Origin: Rhodocollybia butyracea
Lineage: Eukaryota; Basidiomycota; Agaricomycetes; Agaricales; Omphalotaceae
Direction: 5' to 3'
Assembly: GCA_015501585.1 (NCBI GenBank)
Contig: JADNRY010000647.1
Location: forward strand, 1-32,944
Length of the DNA: 32,944 nucleotides
Shown: piece after piece, positions 1 through 9,538 of the stretch
How the letters are laid out: each line of letters begins with the position of its first letter
Numbering within the stretch: the stretch's first letter is position 1
The notes under the pieces: generated by a model
The model's database searches: none
Told to the model about the DNA's origin: nothing
What the model saw: only the letters and a program-made list of their open reading frames with translations
Made by a program: the position numbers and the translations under genes

Positions 1-336
1 TCCCAGCGGACCCTGTTCCTCGTCTGTTCAGGCAACGAACTGTTCTTCATCGCGCTTTACGTCGCCAAATGGACTTCTGCTCCGGTACCTGTCGACCTTT
101 CATTCCTCTCAATATTACCCTTCGTGGGTCGATACATGGCCCACTTGACCTACGCAGAAACTGTTGTTATTTTGAGCGCCCCCGTATGTATACTCAAGAA
201 CGTCATCAATCTTGTACAACTGTGGAAAGCATCAAAGATCCTTGTCGGTATTGACCTTGCGGAGCGAGCCGAGGCCAGGAGGAGGAGAATGCTCAATGAG
301 ATCTCAGACTTCCTCGGAGTGTTCATAGCTGTATAA
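1..336 (+). CDS. PIS1: CDP-diacylglycerol-inositol 3-phosphatidyltransferase, 3' part
   Basis: Reads in frame 1 from the window edge to TAA at 334-336, about 111 residues; the 5' part lies outside. Phosphatidylinositol synthase joins CDP-diacylglycerol and myo-inositol to make phosphatidylinositol in the ER membrane. The catalytic CDP-alcohol phosphotransferase motif would be upstream and cannot be seen. What is seen is the family's C-terminal half: a membrane segment with 'NELFFIALYVAKW', a second hydrophobic stretch, then 'VINLVQLWKASKILVGIDLA' and a basic tail 'ERAEARRRRM'. The 'LWKASK' region before a charged tail is typical of fungal and animal PI synthases. No intron is needed in this part. 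Identification is from remembered family sequence. Confidence 0.9.
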   Translation, partial: SQRTLFLVCSGNELFFIALYVAKWTSAPVPVDLSFLSILPFVGRYMAHLTYAETVVILSAPVCILKNVINLVQLWKASKILVGIDLAERAEARRRRMLNEISDFLGVFIAV

Positions 337-1264
337 ATCTATTCTAATTCTTGGTATAACATAGCTACATAGATAACATTGGAAAAAACTGCGTCGTTTA
401 GCAGCATAATACTATATAGAATTTGAAGGATAGGGATCTTTTGAGTGATGCCAACATATCTTCACAATGGCAGTTACTCATCTCGTCTACAGAATTTCTC
501 AGCTTTATACGATGGAATTTTCGTGGACGGTGCCTGTTCTAAATTAGGAATTTGGTGCCAGACTTGCAGAATGAAGAGGCGAGGATAGAATATATATATT
601 TACAACAGAACGTAAAAGAGGTACCGTGTACGACAAATACGGGACCGGTATGACATTGCAGCAATCAGACAGTGAGGAACGTCACAATGGCTTCAAGCTC
701 ATCTCGACCGTACGGTAGTCGAGGACCACCATTCTCGAGATCTATATGCGCCCCACATAAGTATTGTTGACAGGAAGTAGCTGCAAGGCTAAAGCGTGCC
801 AGATCTTCCGTTAAGTTCTTTGTTCCATGGTAACACTAGCACTTTTCCACCTATATAGCCTTGTATACAAAGTGTGGAGAAGAGCGTTCAACAGCGCCAT
901 ACAGAAATATCAACACTATCCTCAATTCTGGGGAATGCAATTGAATGCTATCTATGGCGCCGCCGTTTTGAGTGTGCGCTTACACTGAAAGAGCTTGATA
1001 AGAACGCTAGTACAACCAACATGTACGACACGAAGAGGAGTATTAAATAAAATAACGTACAAAACATCACTAAATCGGAGAGGTTTCGGCAATGAATGGT
1101 AGTTGCCCGAAATCTAATGTAACTCGGCATAATGATTGTAATATCAGTAAAATATTTCAGCTCAGATTATCATCTATTATCATTGAATATATTTGAGAGG
1201 CAAGTAATCTGTGATGACCGAGAGTTACAATACATGACAACATCTGGAGGATATTAGAATCATG
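337..1264. other. Intergenic region, no gene seen
   Basis: AT-rich spacer between the PI synthase stop and the first miniature transposon. Open frames here are short and show no splice-consistent extension or familiar motif. No RNA gene was recognised. Confidence 0.5.
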
Positions 1265-1266
1265 TA

Positions 1267-2063
1267 CAGTGCGCACAGGCACTTCCTCAGCAACCTTCGG
1301 AAGACTGAATAGAAATTTTTGTGACTTTTTTAAATTTTTTTCTGGGAAGAAACCAGGCAAAAGAATGCGATTAACGTTGAGACCGAAAAAGTTCCCACGG
1401 TATTTCACTTTTCTCGCCTCAGATCACCGAAGTTTCGGCCAACTCGTGACTAGTTTTTTTTTCATTTCCACAATGGGACGCTCCCAGGCAAAGAAGAGAG
1501 CCGCTCTGGCACGGGAAGCAAAGAAACGTGAAGAAAAACAAATACAGATCTTGAACACACGTCAGGAAGCCATCACGCGCAGTGAAGATCCCAACTATAT
1601 TGACTCTGGCTCAGATTTGGACACGGATGTCCAGGATAATAGCAATGTATTGACCAAAACTGAGTCTGGGAGTCATGTATTCTCAATTACAGAGGATAAT
1701 TATGATCTGCTTCCACACAAGGAGGTAGCGTCAATTCTGATGGATGTTAATATAATCAATCGCCGTTAATGTAGCACACTTTCTATGCTATTCCAGCATG
1801 CTACCTATTTTTTTTCTGATTTTTTCTGATTTTATTTCGTATTTTTCTGGTACACACCACGTGACTATTTCACTTTTTCGAGGGTCAAAAAGTTAAACTT
1901 CAAGCTACAGTTTATTGGAGCACAACGGGGGTTCATCTAGTGTATGTCTATACATCCGAGAGGTTTTAGCTTAACTCTTTTACTTTAGAAATTCTAATTA
2001 ATCTTCGAATTTTCGGAGGCTCTTTAATTCAATTCGGATGTCACGAAGTGCCTGTGCGCACTG
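1267..2063. mobile_element. Tc1/mariner-type miniature element, TA-flanked
   Basis: A perfect 19-bp terminal inverted repeat begins CAGTGCGCACAGG at 1267-1285 and ends CCTGTGCGCACTG at 2045-2063. Each end is flanked by TA (1265-1266 and 2064-2065), the target duplication of Tc1/mariner elements, whose ends are often CAGT...ACTG. Partial similarity continues inward: a motif like TTCGGAAGA...AGAAATTT occurs near both ends. The 797-bp element is too short for a transposase, so it is non-autonomous. It carries one short open frame, listed separately. Family assignment rests on the TA duplication and end sequence only. Confidence 0.8.
1473..1769 (+). CDS. Short lysine-rich open frame inside the miniature transposon
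   Basis: ATG at 1473 opens a 98-residue frame starting 'MGRSQAKKRAALAREAKK', then an acidic stretch with 'DSGSDLDTD'. It lies wholly between the inverted repeats of the 1267-2063 element. An in-frame ATG at 1269 exists but sits inside the terminal repeat. No DDE motif is present. It may be the leftover N-terminus of a transposase or a captured fragment; it resembles the basic N-termini of some mushroom transposon proteins, but I do not recognise it. Expression is unproven. Confidence 0.3.
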   Translation: MGRSQAKKRAALAREAKKREEKQIQILNTRQEAITRSEDPNYIDSGSDLDTDVQDNSNVLTKTESGSHVFSITEDNYDLLPHKEVASILMDVNIINRR

Positions 2064-2066
2064 TAC

Positions 2067-3256
2067 GATTATTAGAGCGTAAGGCATTCACAGGTATTAG
2101 AATGTAATGAACCAAGTAATGAACGATGGGGCCAATAAAATTCTTGCCACCAGTAAAATTTCGTTCAGAATGCTCATGATACGAGAACGTGAGGTGAATA
2201 ACGTGTATTTGCACGAATACTTCTAAGTAAATTGATACAGTGGAAATGTATGCTACGTGAATCGTAACAAGGACAGGGAGTAGGAGGGGGGAAGAAGACA
2301 GTATAGGATACAGAGGGAGTGGGAGTGGGAAGAAAAGCGGGTTAGGAACCGGGAAAGGAAGATAAGTGGGCGGAAAGGGAGCTGGAAGGGGAACGAGCGG
2401 TCACGTCAACCCAAACTTGTATCTTGAAGACTTGAGCGTTGATTTGTTGGACCGGTGGGCTTGATTTCTTTGAAATTCTTCTCGCCTTGGTATTAAAACT
2501 TGTTGTCATTTTGGAAGAGAATCGGTTGCAGGACAGAAAATTTGCTTGAGGGCCCAGTGTCTTGTGGGAGTTGAGGCGTCTTGCTGTCTCTTGAGGGAAC
2601 AAACGCGACGGTGATGGGGGGAGAAAAAGAAAGAGCGACTTATTGCTGAACTCAGGGTGCGTCAAATAATATAATAGGTTTTAGCGAAGAAGCGGCCGGG
2701 TAAGTCAGCCTAAGTCATCAGCAAACTGTCGCTGGGTGCTGATGCCAAGCAGGGTTGCCCTTGTTGTCCTTGGAGTAAACGGACTTGGTATTTGTTTTCG
2801 AGGTTTCATGATTGCGAGCTTTGAAAGAGGAGCTGACTTTGGCCGGGACCAGGCCTACTATTAATAGATGTATTGCTGTTGGCTAACAGTAACCTCAAGA
2901 TTCAAGGCTATGACTGAAGTCAAAAAGATGCATTGATACCTGCAGTAAACAATCAGAGAGGGGGAAGACGCACTGGAAACGAACCTTGCAGGACATAATT
3001 CTTTCCAACTATAATGAATGGTATCACCAATGAAATATGGGAGGACGCTGAACATCACATATCACACCAACATAACATGAAGCTAAGGCCATGATACTAA
3101 TGTAATTTGAGATTAAAACCGTAATACATCACAATATCGTCTTATAATTCCTTGGCTATGGGGACGTATGATATTCTATTATGATAGCACAAGAATTTGA
3201 TGCGTAATGCCCTTTTGTATCATCCGACAGCAGCTTTCCCCCGATTTAGTGATGAA
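2067..3256. other. Spacer between two miniature transposons; weak coding hints on minus strand
   Basis: No gene could be assembled with confidence. On the minus strand a frame over about 2734-2849 reads like protein ('TNTKSVYSKDNKGNPAWHQH', ending in TGA) just downstream of a possible acceptor. A 107-residue frame at 2342-2665 contains 'MTTSFNTKARRISKKS'. Neither could be joined to a convincing start exon or recognised. Purine-rich sequence lies at 2275-2400. Confidence 0.3.
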
Positions 3257-3258
3257 TA

Positions 3259-3942
3259 CAGTCATCTATGACCATTTGGGATGCCATGGTCATTTGGGAC
3301 AAGTCAAATTATCACACGAAAGATGTACATATCAGCCTCGGAAATCTGGTCACTGTGAAGAAATAAACAATACCTTCAATCTGTATGAAACTTTCCAGGG
3401 ATAAGTCGAGAGGTTTCATTGGAAGGAAGTCGAAAGTGGTATTTGGGACGCGTGACCAATTTAAATCAGACAATTACACTAGCTATGTATCTCAAGGTGT
3501 CACAGAAATTGGCTATATCAGAAACAATACTTGAAACTATGGATTCTGAACCTTACTTGGAGTGCGTAGTCACTGATTCCTCGATAGTTTGAAGAACTGT
3601 GGAATCAGCGGAAGAGGCCGTCACATCGCAATCCCAAAAGGGGAAGTGATAACGGAGAGGCAATTCATCCTGATTGTTTCCGTACCTAAATATAGCTTAT
3701 CTTCCAATCTTATCAGCGTGAGCTGTCACATCCCAAATGCTCATTTTTTATTGATAACAAACTTTTCTGCTGATTTTACTCTGGCACAACTGTTATAGTT
3801 CCGATATCCATCAGAAGTGAGCAAACATCTTCTATCATACCTACTCTACATGCCTAGTATCAAAAAAGCATGGATTCAGTACAGTAACATATTAATTTTC
3901 CATGAGAAAGATTTGAGTGTCCCAAATGGCCATAGATGACTG
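3259..3942. mobile_element. Second Tc1/mariner-type miniature element, TA-flanked
   Basis: Left end 3259 reads CAGTCATCTATGACCATTTG; the right end at 3942, read on the minus strand, gives CAGTCATCTATGGCCATTTG. The terminal repeats are about 24 bp with one mismatch. TA flanks both sides (3257-3258 and 3943-3944). The motif YATTTGGGAY recurs inside, at about 3273, 3290 and 3441 on plus and about 3728 and 3918 on minus, like subterminal transposase sites. At 684 bp with no transposase it is non-autonomous. Its terminal repeat differs from that of the 1267-2063 element, so it belongs to another family. Confidence 0.75.
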
Positions 3943-4209
3943 TACAAAGTATACAACTGATAAAAAAATTGGGCAAACACATTAACGTGCATAAAAATGG
4001 CAGAACTGTTACTCTAACTTAGCGAGCCTTTCTTACGGCCTATTTAGATCTATCTTCGGTGCGACCTCCCTCTTTGAGAAGAATCCAAGTGAGCGTATTC
4101 CGGGTTCAAGGGTGGCACAGACTGTCTTCGGGTCTGTCCCGAACCATTTTGGGGAGGGAACGGGTTCGCATTTTGAGCATCTGAGCGGACAATCGTCGGG
4201 TGTTAGTGT

Positions 4210-4855
4210 TCAGCCATAGATTGGTAACAGTGACCCACGGGGCATCGTCGCAGAACGAGATTGTTGTGCATGCGGCCCTTGAACGTTGGAAGAGTGGGTA
4301 TCCTGTGGGCCCCCATAACCATTATCTATGTGGGGATTAGTAACATAGGGAATGCTCCACTCGTAACGGAAACTCACAGCTAGGTGGTGGCACTGACTGG
4401 GGTGCATAACTCGCGGTATAAGTACCGTTAGTGTGACCTATGGATTTGTGTAAGATTCATCAGTTTTAATCATTCAGGACGTGCATACCATCAGCTTCAG
4501 GATACCGGACTCCAGAATTCTGTACAATATGGCGACCTTGCACCACCTGGAAGTTCGATCGGCCGTGAAAGACAGGGCTTTCAGCGTTTGGAAAATATGA
4601 TGTATTTTCTGGACCTCTAGCAGGCGGCTTGGGGTTCGGGAGTTCATTTTGTTCTCGGCCAGATCCATAGCCATTGAGCTCGTATCTGTTGCCCCCGACG
4701 GTGGAGAAGTCGGCTTCGTGAAATTGAGCATTTTTGCTATTCGAAAAGAAGGTAAACTTTGCATCACTGGAAGAACTAGAACGAGAAGTTCCGGAAAAAC
4801 GAGTGTGAGTAGAAGAGGCGGATGTTTTTTTGTCCTGTGGGGTTGGTCGCTGCAT
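4210..4855 (-). CDS. Small orphan protein, three exons
   Basis: Not recognised. Three exons join cleanly: 4855-4489, 4437-4378 and 4325-4210, giving 180 residues. Introns of 51 and 52 nt have GT ends GTATGC and GTGAGT, a TACTAAT branch in the second, and ATAG acceptors; phases match. The N-terminal 35 residues are Ser/Thr-rich. Then two similar motifs follow, 'AQFHEADFSTVGGN' and 'FHGRSNFQVVQGRH'. Such 'xxFxxVxGN' turns occur at the start of many Agaricomycete NACHT, kinase or ankyrin-type proteins, but no such domain follows here. The C-terminal third is Gly/Tyr/Pro-rich and looks disordered. It could be a stand-alone orphan or the remnant of a larger gene. Confidence 0.6.
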
Positions 4856-5408
4856 TTTGCTCTGCTTAGAAGCTCAAGGGCTTTTCTCCTCTTTTTGTAC
4901 TTAAGTTTGGTGGCGCTTAGTATTCATACTAAAACAATAAGGGTACCACCGAAAACACTGGATGAATCTTGGAATGCGAGTCATTGCCAAGCTGGTTGTC
5001 TGTTAGCTTGTGAAAGTTACTTATTCCAAGATTAGCCCACAAATACAAGAACCAGGAAACCTGGGCGTTTAGTTCATGATCAGTAAGAAAGCGCTTTAGG
5101 TGATAAACTCAAGCCTAGCCTGGGATCGAATACCCGCTCTTGGTGTAATTACTGTTCCAGACTGTAATGCAAACTGTAGTGAGCTCGGCTCCCATCAGAC
5201 ACCGGCCAGCTGAGTTTAAGAGCCTACACAAGTAAGATGTATGAACGGGTCCGCCAATTGCAGTTGCAATGTTGGTCCAGGAGCATGTCACTCCAGAGGA
5301 CTAGAACAGCGGGAAGCTAATATTCTGGCCTAATGCGACATGAATCACTAATTAAACCTAAGTAGTTTCCAGGCAGACACGTTAAACACCGACGTGATTA
5401 TAATTAGC
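4856..5408. other. Intergenic region with a small nested inverted repeat
   Basis: No coding exon seen between the orphan gene start and the YVC1-like stop. An 11-bp inverted repeat (4965-4975 with 5023-5033, AATCTTGGAAT) encloses a shorter one (CAAGCT at about 4988 with AGCTTG). No tRNA or other RNA gene could be supported. Confidence 0.4.
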
Positions 5409-8400
5409 TCAGTGTGATCTATCAAGATCGGTTTGACGCATTCCCCTAGTGAGTGTCAGCAAAAGACTTTCGATTCGGGCTTGACGGTCCTGTAGGTTTG
5501 AGATAAGATTAGGAACAGAAACATCCACCTGCTGACGTTGACACTCGCCTGCAACTCCTTCATTTCCTCCCGCATTCGTTGCAATGGTAAGTGCTTCATC
5601 TCGTCAACAAGAGTTTCGACCTTCCTTACGCTAGCCTCCACTGAAGTTGCAGCAGCTGAAACTGCATTATCCGATGGAACTCTAACGAAAAGTCTCGCGA
5701 GCGGACTCTTTTGCGAAGTAAATTCAGCGGAGGCCTGCTCCAGATTGGAAACTGTGCGCAATCGTGGAGTAGGTGAAGGGTCTCTACGGACACCAACAGA
5801 TGGCGCTAAACTTTCAGGCCGTCTTTGAGTGCGAACAGATGTCGGAGAAGTAGGATGGGATACATTCACAATGGAACGTAAAGCAGGAAATTCATCATCA
5901 TCAGAGTCGAACAGTCCGGTATCGTGTTCCACTTCGACATCAAATATAGCTTCATAAATATTTGCGGATGTCGACCCAACAAGAGCCTCTATTATCGGTA
6001 TGTTCTTGATTTGACGAGGGAGGCTACTGAATATCGAAAAAGCTGCACTCTTTCCAGATTCCCGTAATATCTGACCACGCGCCAAGTATCGCTCATAGAT
6101 GCCGATAGCAACGAGGGTTGGTAAATTAGTCGTCTTGATGAGTAGAACGTTGAGAGAGTGTAGTGCTCGAGGCGACACAATCCAGCTAGCCGGTTTAAGG
6201 ATCAGGAACGCAAGAATGTTGAAGGGAGGTGCATAAGAAAATAGGGCATCCGCTTTAACGCTGGTATAAATGCCAGGTCAATTTAGTTCTTGGTAAACGA
6301 GTTGAACAGACTCACCCTTCAATGGTAGAGATCGTGAATTGGAACAAATACTGAAGAAATAGCGTCAGAGAAAAACATGATCGCGGGATCATCGACTCAC
6401 TTCTTCTGTAATGTTCTTGATACGCAAAGGTCAGGATCCTCGTCTGAAAAATGTAGAAGAAGATACTTACAGCATCAATCCTAGCAACAGTATTAGACAA
6501 GATGGAAATCAGAACTACACAAGTGGGATAATAAGTTTGCTGCTGTCAGCATCAATAGGAGCACTAACTCGTTAACAGTAGGGTGTTTGACAGTGCAGCG
6601 AAACATGTCATCAATATGGGGCCCAACACGGGGTGAAAGCTGGTGGCCTGAGCAAAACTAACAATAAAAGCTGTAAATAAAACTCGAACTGGTTCTGCAT
6701 GTATGTAATACCTGAGATAAGTGTTGCCAAACCAGATTTGGACCTGTTATTTATCAATGCCGACTGCTTTACGTATCAAATAGAAGTTTACCATTAGCCA
6801 CGAAATAGACTTCAGCGTCCAATCAGGCTTTCCTTCTTCAACCACGGTCGCCATTCCCGCTGTGAACGCAGACATAGGCTGCAATGAGGGTAGATCAAAT
6901 TGAGGAGTGCTTACCCAGAGTCCAGAGGGTGAACAGCAAACCAGAAAAACAGATAGCAGCGATACCAATGAAAAAGATGAATTCTGCGATCATAGCTCGA
7001 AGAGCTAGTACTACCACGGTGTTGGATACAGCAAAAAATGCCAACCTGAGAGAAGAGTCAGCAAGCGAAAGAAAAGGTAAGGAAGAGGTTGCCTAGGGAA
7101 AAGGATGCAAGCGGCACATGCCAAAATATCAAATGCCATCTCAGAGGAAGCATCTGGGTATATGCAGTTCAAGTGTTACACTTGTACTAAACTCGAACAA
7201 CGTACGGTTTCCGTCAACAACACCTTGAATACGCAGAATCAGGTACACAAGAAATATGATGATGAAAGTGGTGTCGAATACGTTCCACATCTGTGGTCTC
7301 ATTGAGATCAATACCATCTACTTGACAAAGAATTCACTTGCGTTTGCGATGTATACTGAAGAAAATCAGTCAAAATAATGAAGGAGAAACTATTTATATG
7401 TCACTCACTTCCCCATCCATGTTCGGTTGAGGCAGTATATTCCTCGAGAGCAAAAGCAGATGCGAATATTATGAAAACCCACTCCCACAAATTTATTTGT
7501 TCAGGATTCCAGTCTATAGATACTTAGGATTAGTAACAGAATAAAGATCTTGGGAAATACCTACTCGACAGGCAGAGAATAAACGTAACCAATAAAACAG
7601 TGAATTTGAGGAACTCTAAGATGGCGCCGTATTTAGGAACCCGAAGCCTTCGACGACAGTTGCAGCTCGTGTTCGCGTCGAGAATCAAGCCAGGAGAAGA
7701 TACCTATAATGATCCAAAAACGGTGCTTCTCTCCAGTCGTAAAACTTTGAAATATATAAATATGGGAAAGCGATTACAGATGCTAAAGTCTTCACCTGTA
7801 TACCCCGATGTTTGTAGTTGTCCGCCAAAAGCGAACGAGTGGCTGCAGTTGTGAAAATAACGCGTCCAGTGTAGATGTCATTTACGACTCTTTGGGTCAC
7901 AGGTGACGAGAGGAATCGCGTGGATTTTGTGGAGATTGCCATCTACAAGAGGAGAGAGTAAGTCTTCATAGCGTATTCATTAGCTTGGTAGCCTGCCTCA
8001 AGGGCACTTTGAGGATTATTGAGATCTGCTTCATCACATCGCAGATTTTGCTGGACCTCGTCTACGAAGTTCGAAGTTGCTCCAGTAAGAGGGTTCCAGC
8101 TGGTTGTGAGCGTAGCAACGAGTTGCATATGGTCAGAAGCGAAGTGACTAAGGAGTTTCATGGCGAGTAGTTCGCATAGGTTTGCTCTGGTAATATTAAC
8201 TGGAGGGACTTCAGTCTATGAACGGGAAGAGAGGGTGCAGACACACCTCCAGCATAAGCCAAATTATCTAGAACAAAAGAATGATTGATTGCAGCGGGAA
8301 AGAATACACAGTCACGCACTTTCGGATTCCCCCAAGAAATACGATCGCACCACCAGGCAAGCATAAACAACACTCAAGTTCTTCAAGCGTTGGAATTTCA

Positions 8401-8663
8401 GAACGATAGGTCTGACTATAGAGAAGCTGACATCCGAAGCCGTAAGATGTCTGGAAGCATAACGGTTGAATGGGTAGTTAGTTTCAAAGTAACATGTAAC
8501 TCACTCCCATGTTAATGGAGTATCTGAGGGAAGGCAATGTCAAAGCAATTCTTGAAATTCCAAAAAGATTTGTGAAATACCGATAGTTTTCTGAACTGTG
8601 TATAAGTGCGCAGACAGAAAAGTAAAGTAAACAAGAACGCACAATAACTTCTCTCCTGTTCAT
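5409..8663 (-). CDS. YVC1: YVC1/TRP-like calcium-permeable cation channel
   Basis: A fungal TRP-type channel; in yeast Yvc1 releases Ca2+ from the vacuole. About 745 residues in many exons. The N-terminal cytosolic part has 'VRPIVLKFQRLKN', 'RANLCELLAMKLLSHF', then 'FLSSPVTQRVVNDIYTGRV' and 'SLLADNYK'. Membrane segments include 'FLKFTVLLVTFILCLS', 'WEWVFIIFASAFALEEYTAS', 'MWNVFDTTFIIIFLVYLILR', and 'WLMVQIWFGNTYLSFAQA' with the conserved pore-side FGN. After the last segment come 'EEYLFQFTISTIEG' and 'SPRALHSLNVLLIKTTN', both typical. The C-terminus is acidic (DSDDDE) and then likely coiled coil (6 heptad-like turns ending 'ESLLLTLTRG'). Start ATG 8663 is the best join but less sure; the exon around 8210-8250 is flanked by an unusually short intron. 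Three introns use GC donors and one exon is 15 nt. Confidence 0.85.
6401..6415 (-). other. 15-nt microexon of the YVC1-like gene
   Basis: Five codons (NITEE) lie between an intron starting GTAAGT after 'RIDA' and one starting GTGAGT before 'YLFQF'. Joining them gives 'RIDANITEEYLFQF', which matches the family sequence order as I remember it. Skipping the exon keeps the frame. Confidence 0.7.
7046..7092 (-). other. GC-AG intron in the YVC1-like gene
   Basis: CCCTAG|GCAACC to CTCTCAG|GTTGGC, 47 nt, with a TGCTGAC branch. It joins 'CILFP' to 'RLAFFAVSN', the expected PRLAF motif of the family. Confidence 0.65.
7291..7341 (-). other. GC-AG intron with GCAAGT donor in the YVC1-like gene
   Basis: The donor reads AAC|GCAAGT, the usual consensus for GC introns, and the acceptor CACAG|ATGTGG. 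The join 'YIANMWNVFDTT' is in phase 0 and matches the family. The alternative GT two codons away gives a frameshift. Confidence 0.75.
7943..7996 (-). other. GC-AG intron in the YVC1-like gene
   Basis: Exon ends GAG, the intron begins GCAGGC and ends TTGTAG, and the next exon begins ATGGCA. This joins 'NNPQSALE' to 'MAISTKSTRFLSSP' in phase 0. No GT donor near the junction gives a readable join. Confidence 0.7.
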
Positions 8664-9538
8664 ATTCGGGTCTTGTTCGTCAGGAATATACCATCAGTCT
8701 ATCGTCGAAGATCACCTTATGGCCGGGATAAGAGGGAAAACTTTTATAGATGCCAGATATTCGGGAGAGGGAGCCAAGAGTCGTGGTGTATCGAAGAGTT
8801 CCTCCATGATGAACGTCGAGGAAAAGAAGTGCGACAGTTACCATGTGGCACAGCGCGTCGCGATCAGCATCATTAAATGTTGGACGCGTTTACTTTTGTA
8901 GCGGACCGGTGAACCCGAGTCGCGAACAGGAGTTTCCTGAGCCTTTCTTGTGCCTTTCCTTCTCTGACAGTGACATCCAGCACACTCTCACCGCGGTCCG
9001 AAGCCTGTACCCCAACCCCTCTCTATTCGCATACATTTGCTACCCAACTTCACTCACCTCAATCCGTTGCAATACTTAGTCTTACTTACACCACACCAGC
9101 CTTGATTTATCTTTACCCCTACTTTACCTTCCCAACGTACAACGCACATGTCCTCATCGAGTCATCGCACTGAGCGAGTAACCGCCGAAAGTGCCCACCC
9201 TGGTGACCATGCCCAGCCCAGGGCCCCAGCCTAACGTTTCGCCTTTCGCCCGCCTACGTTAGCGACTTCTTGGCGGGATGAGGATGGATGGTCTGTCATC
9301 TTCGGCGAAACTGTATCCTCGCATGACTGCTTCCTATCATTGCCTCCGAGCCCTCAGCTGGCCCGTTTGAATGAGCTCGTGACTTGCGCGTACTACGAAT
9401 AGCGTGGATGAGAAGAAAAAGGTCGCATGATACATCGCTGATGCTCTGGCTTTACTTCGTTCGGAATTTTGCGATACGGGCAGTCTTTGTGTATAAATAA
9501 GACCCTTGCTTTGAAATGCTTCTTCTCGGCTATTCGAA
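8664..9538. promoter_or_regulatory. Divergent intergenic region between YVC1-like and CE15 genes
   Basis: 875 bp hold the upstream regions of two divergent genes. A TATA box (TATAAATAA, 9492-9500) lies about 40 bp before the CE15 start codon. The stretch 8950-9180 is pyrimidine-rich. No further gene was supported. Confidence 0.5.

Noticed and set aside
3589..3798. 69-codon frame inside the second miniature element
   Set aside because: It has no recognisable motif and overlaps a subterminal repeat; likely chance.
5104..5240. tRNA-like B-box on the minus strand (GTATTCGATCCC)
   Set aside because: No A-box at the right distance and no acceptor or anticodon stem could be paired, so it is probably chance.
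5401..5460. A-box-like TTAGCTCAGTGTG
   Set aside because: It lies in the last codons of the YVC1-like gene and lacks a matching B-box and stems.
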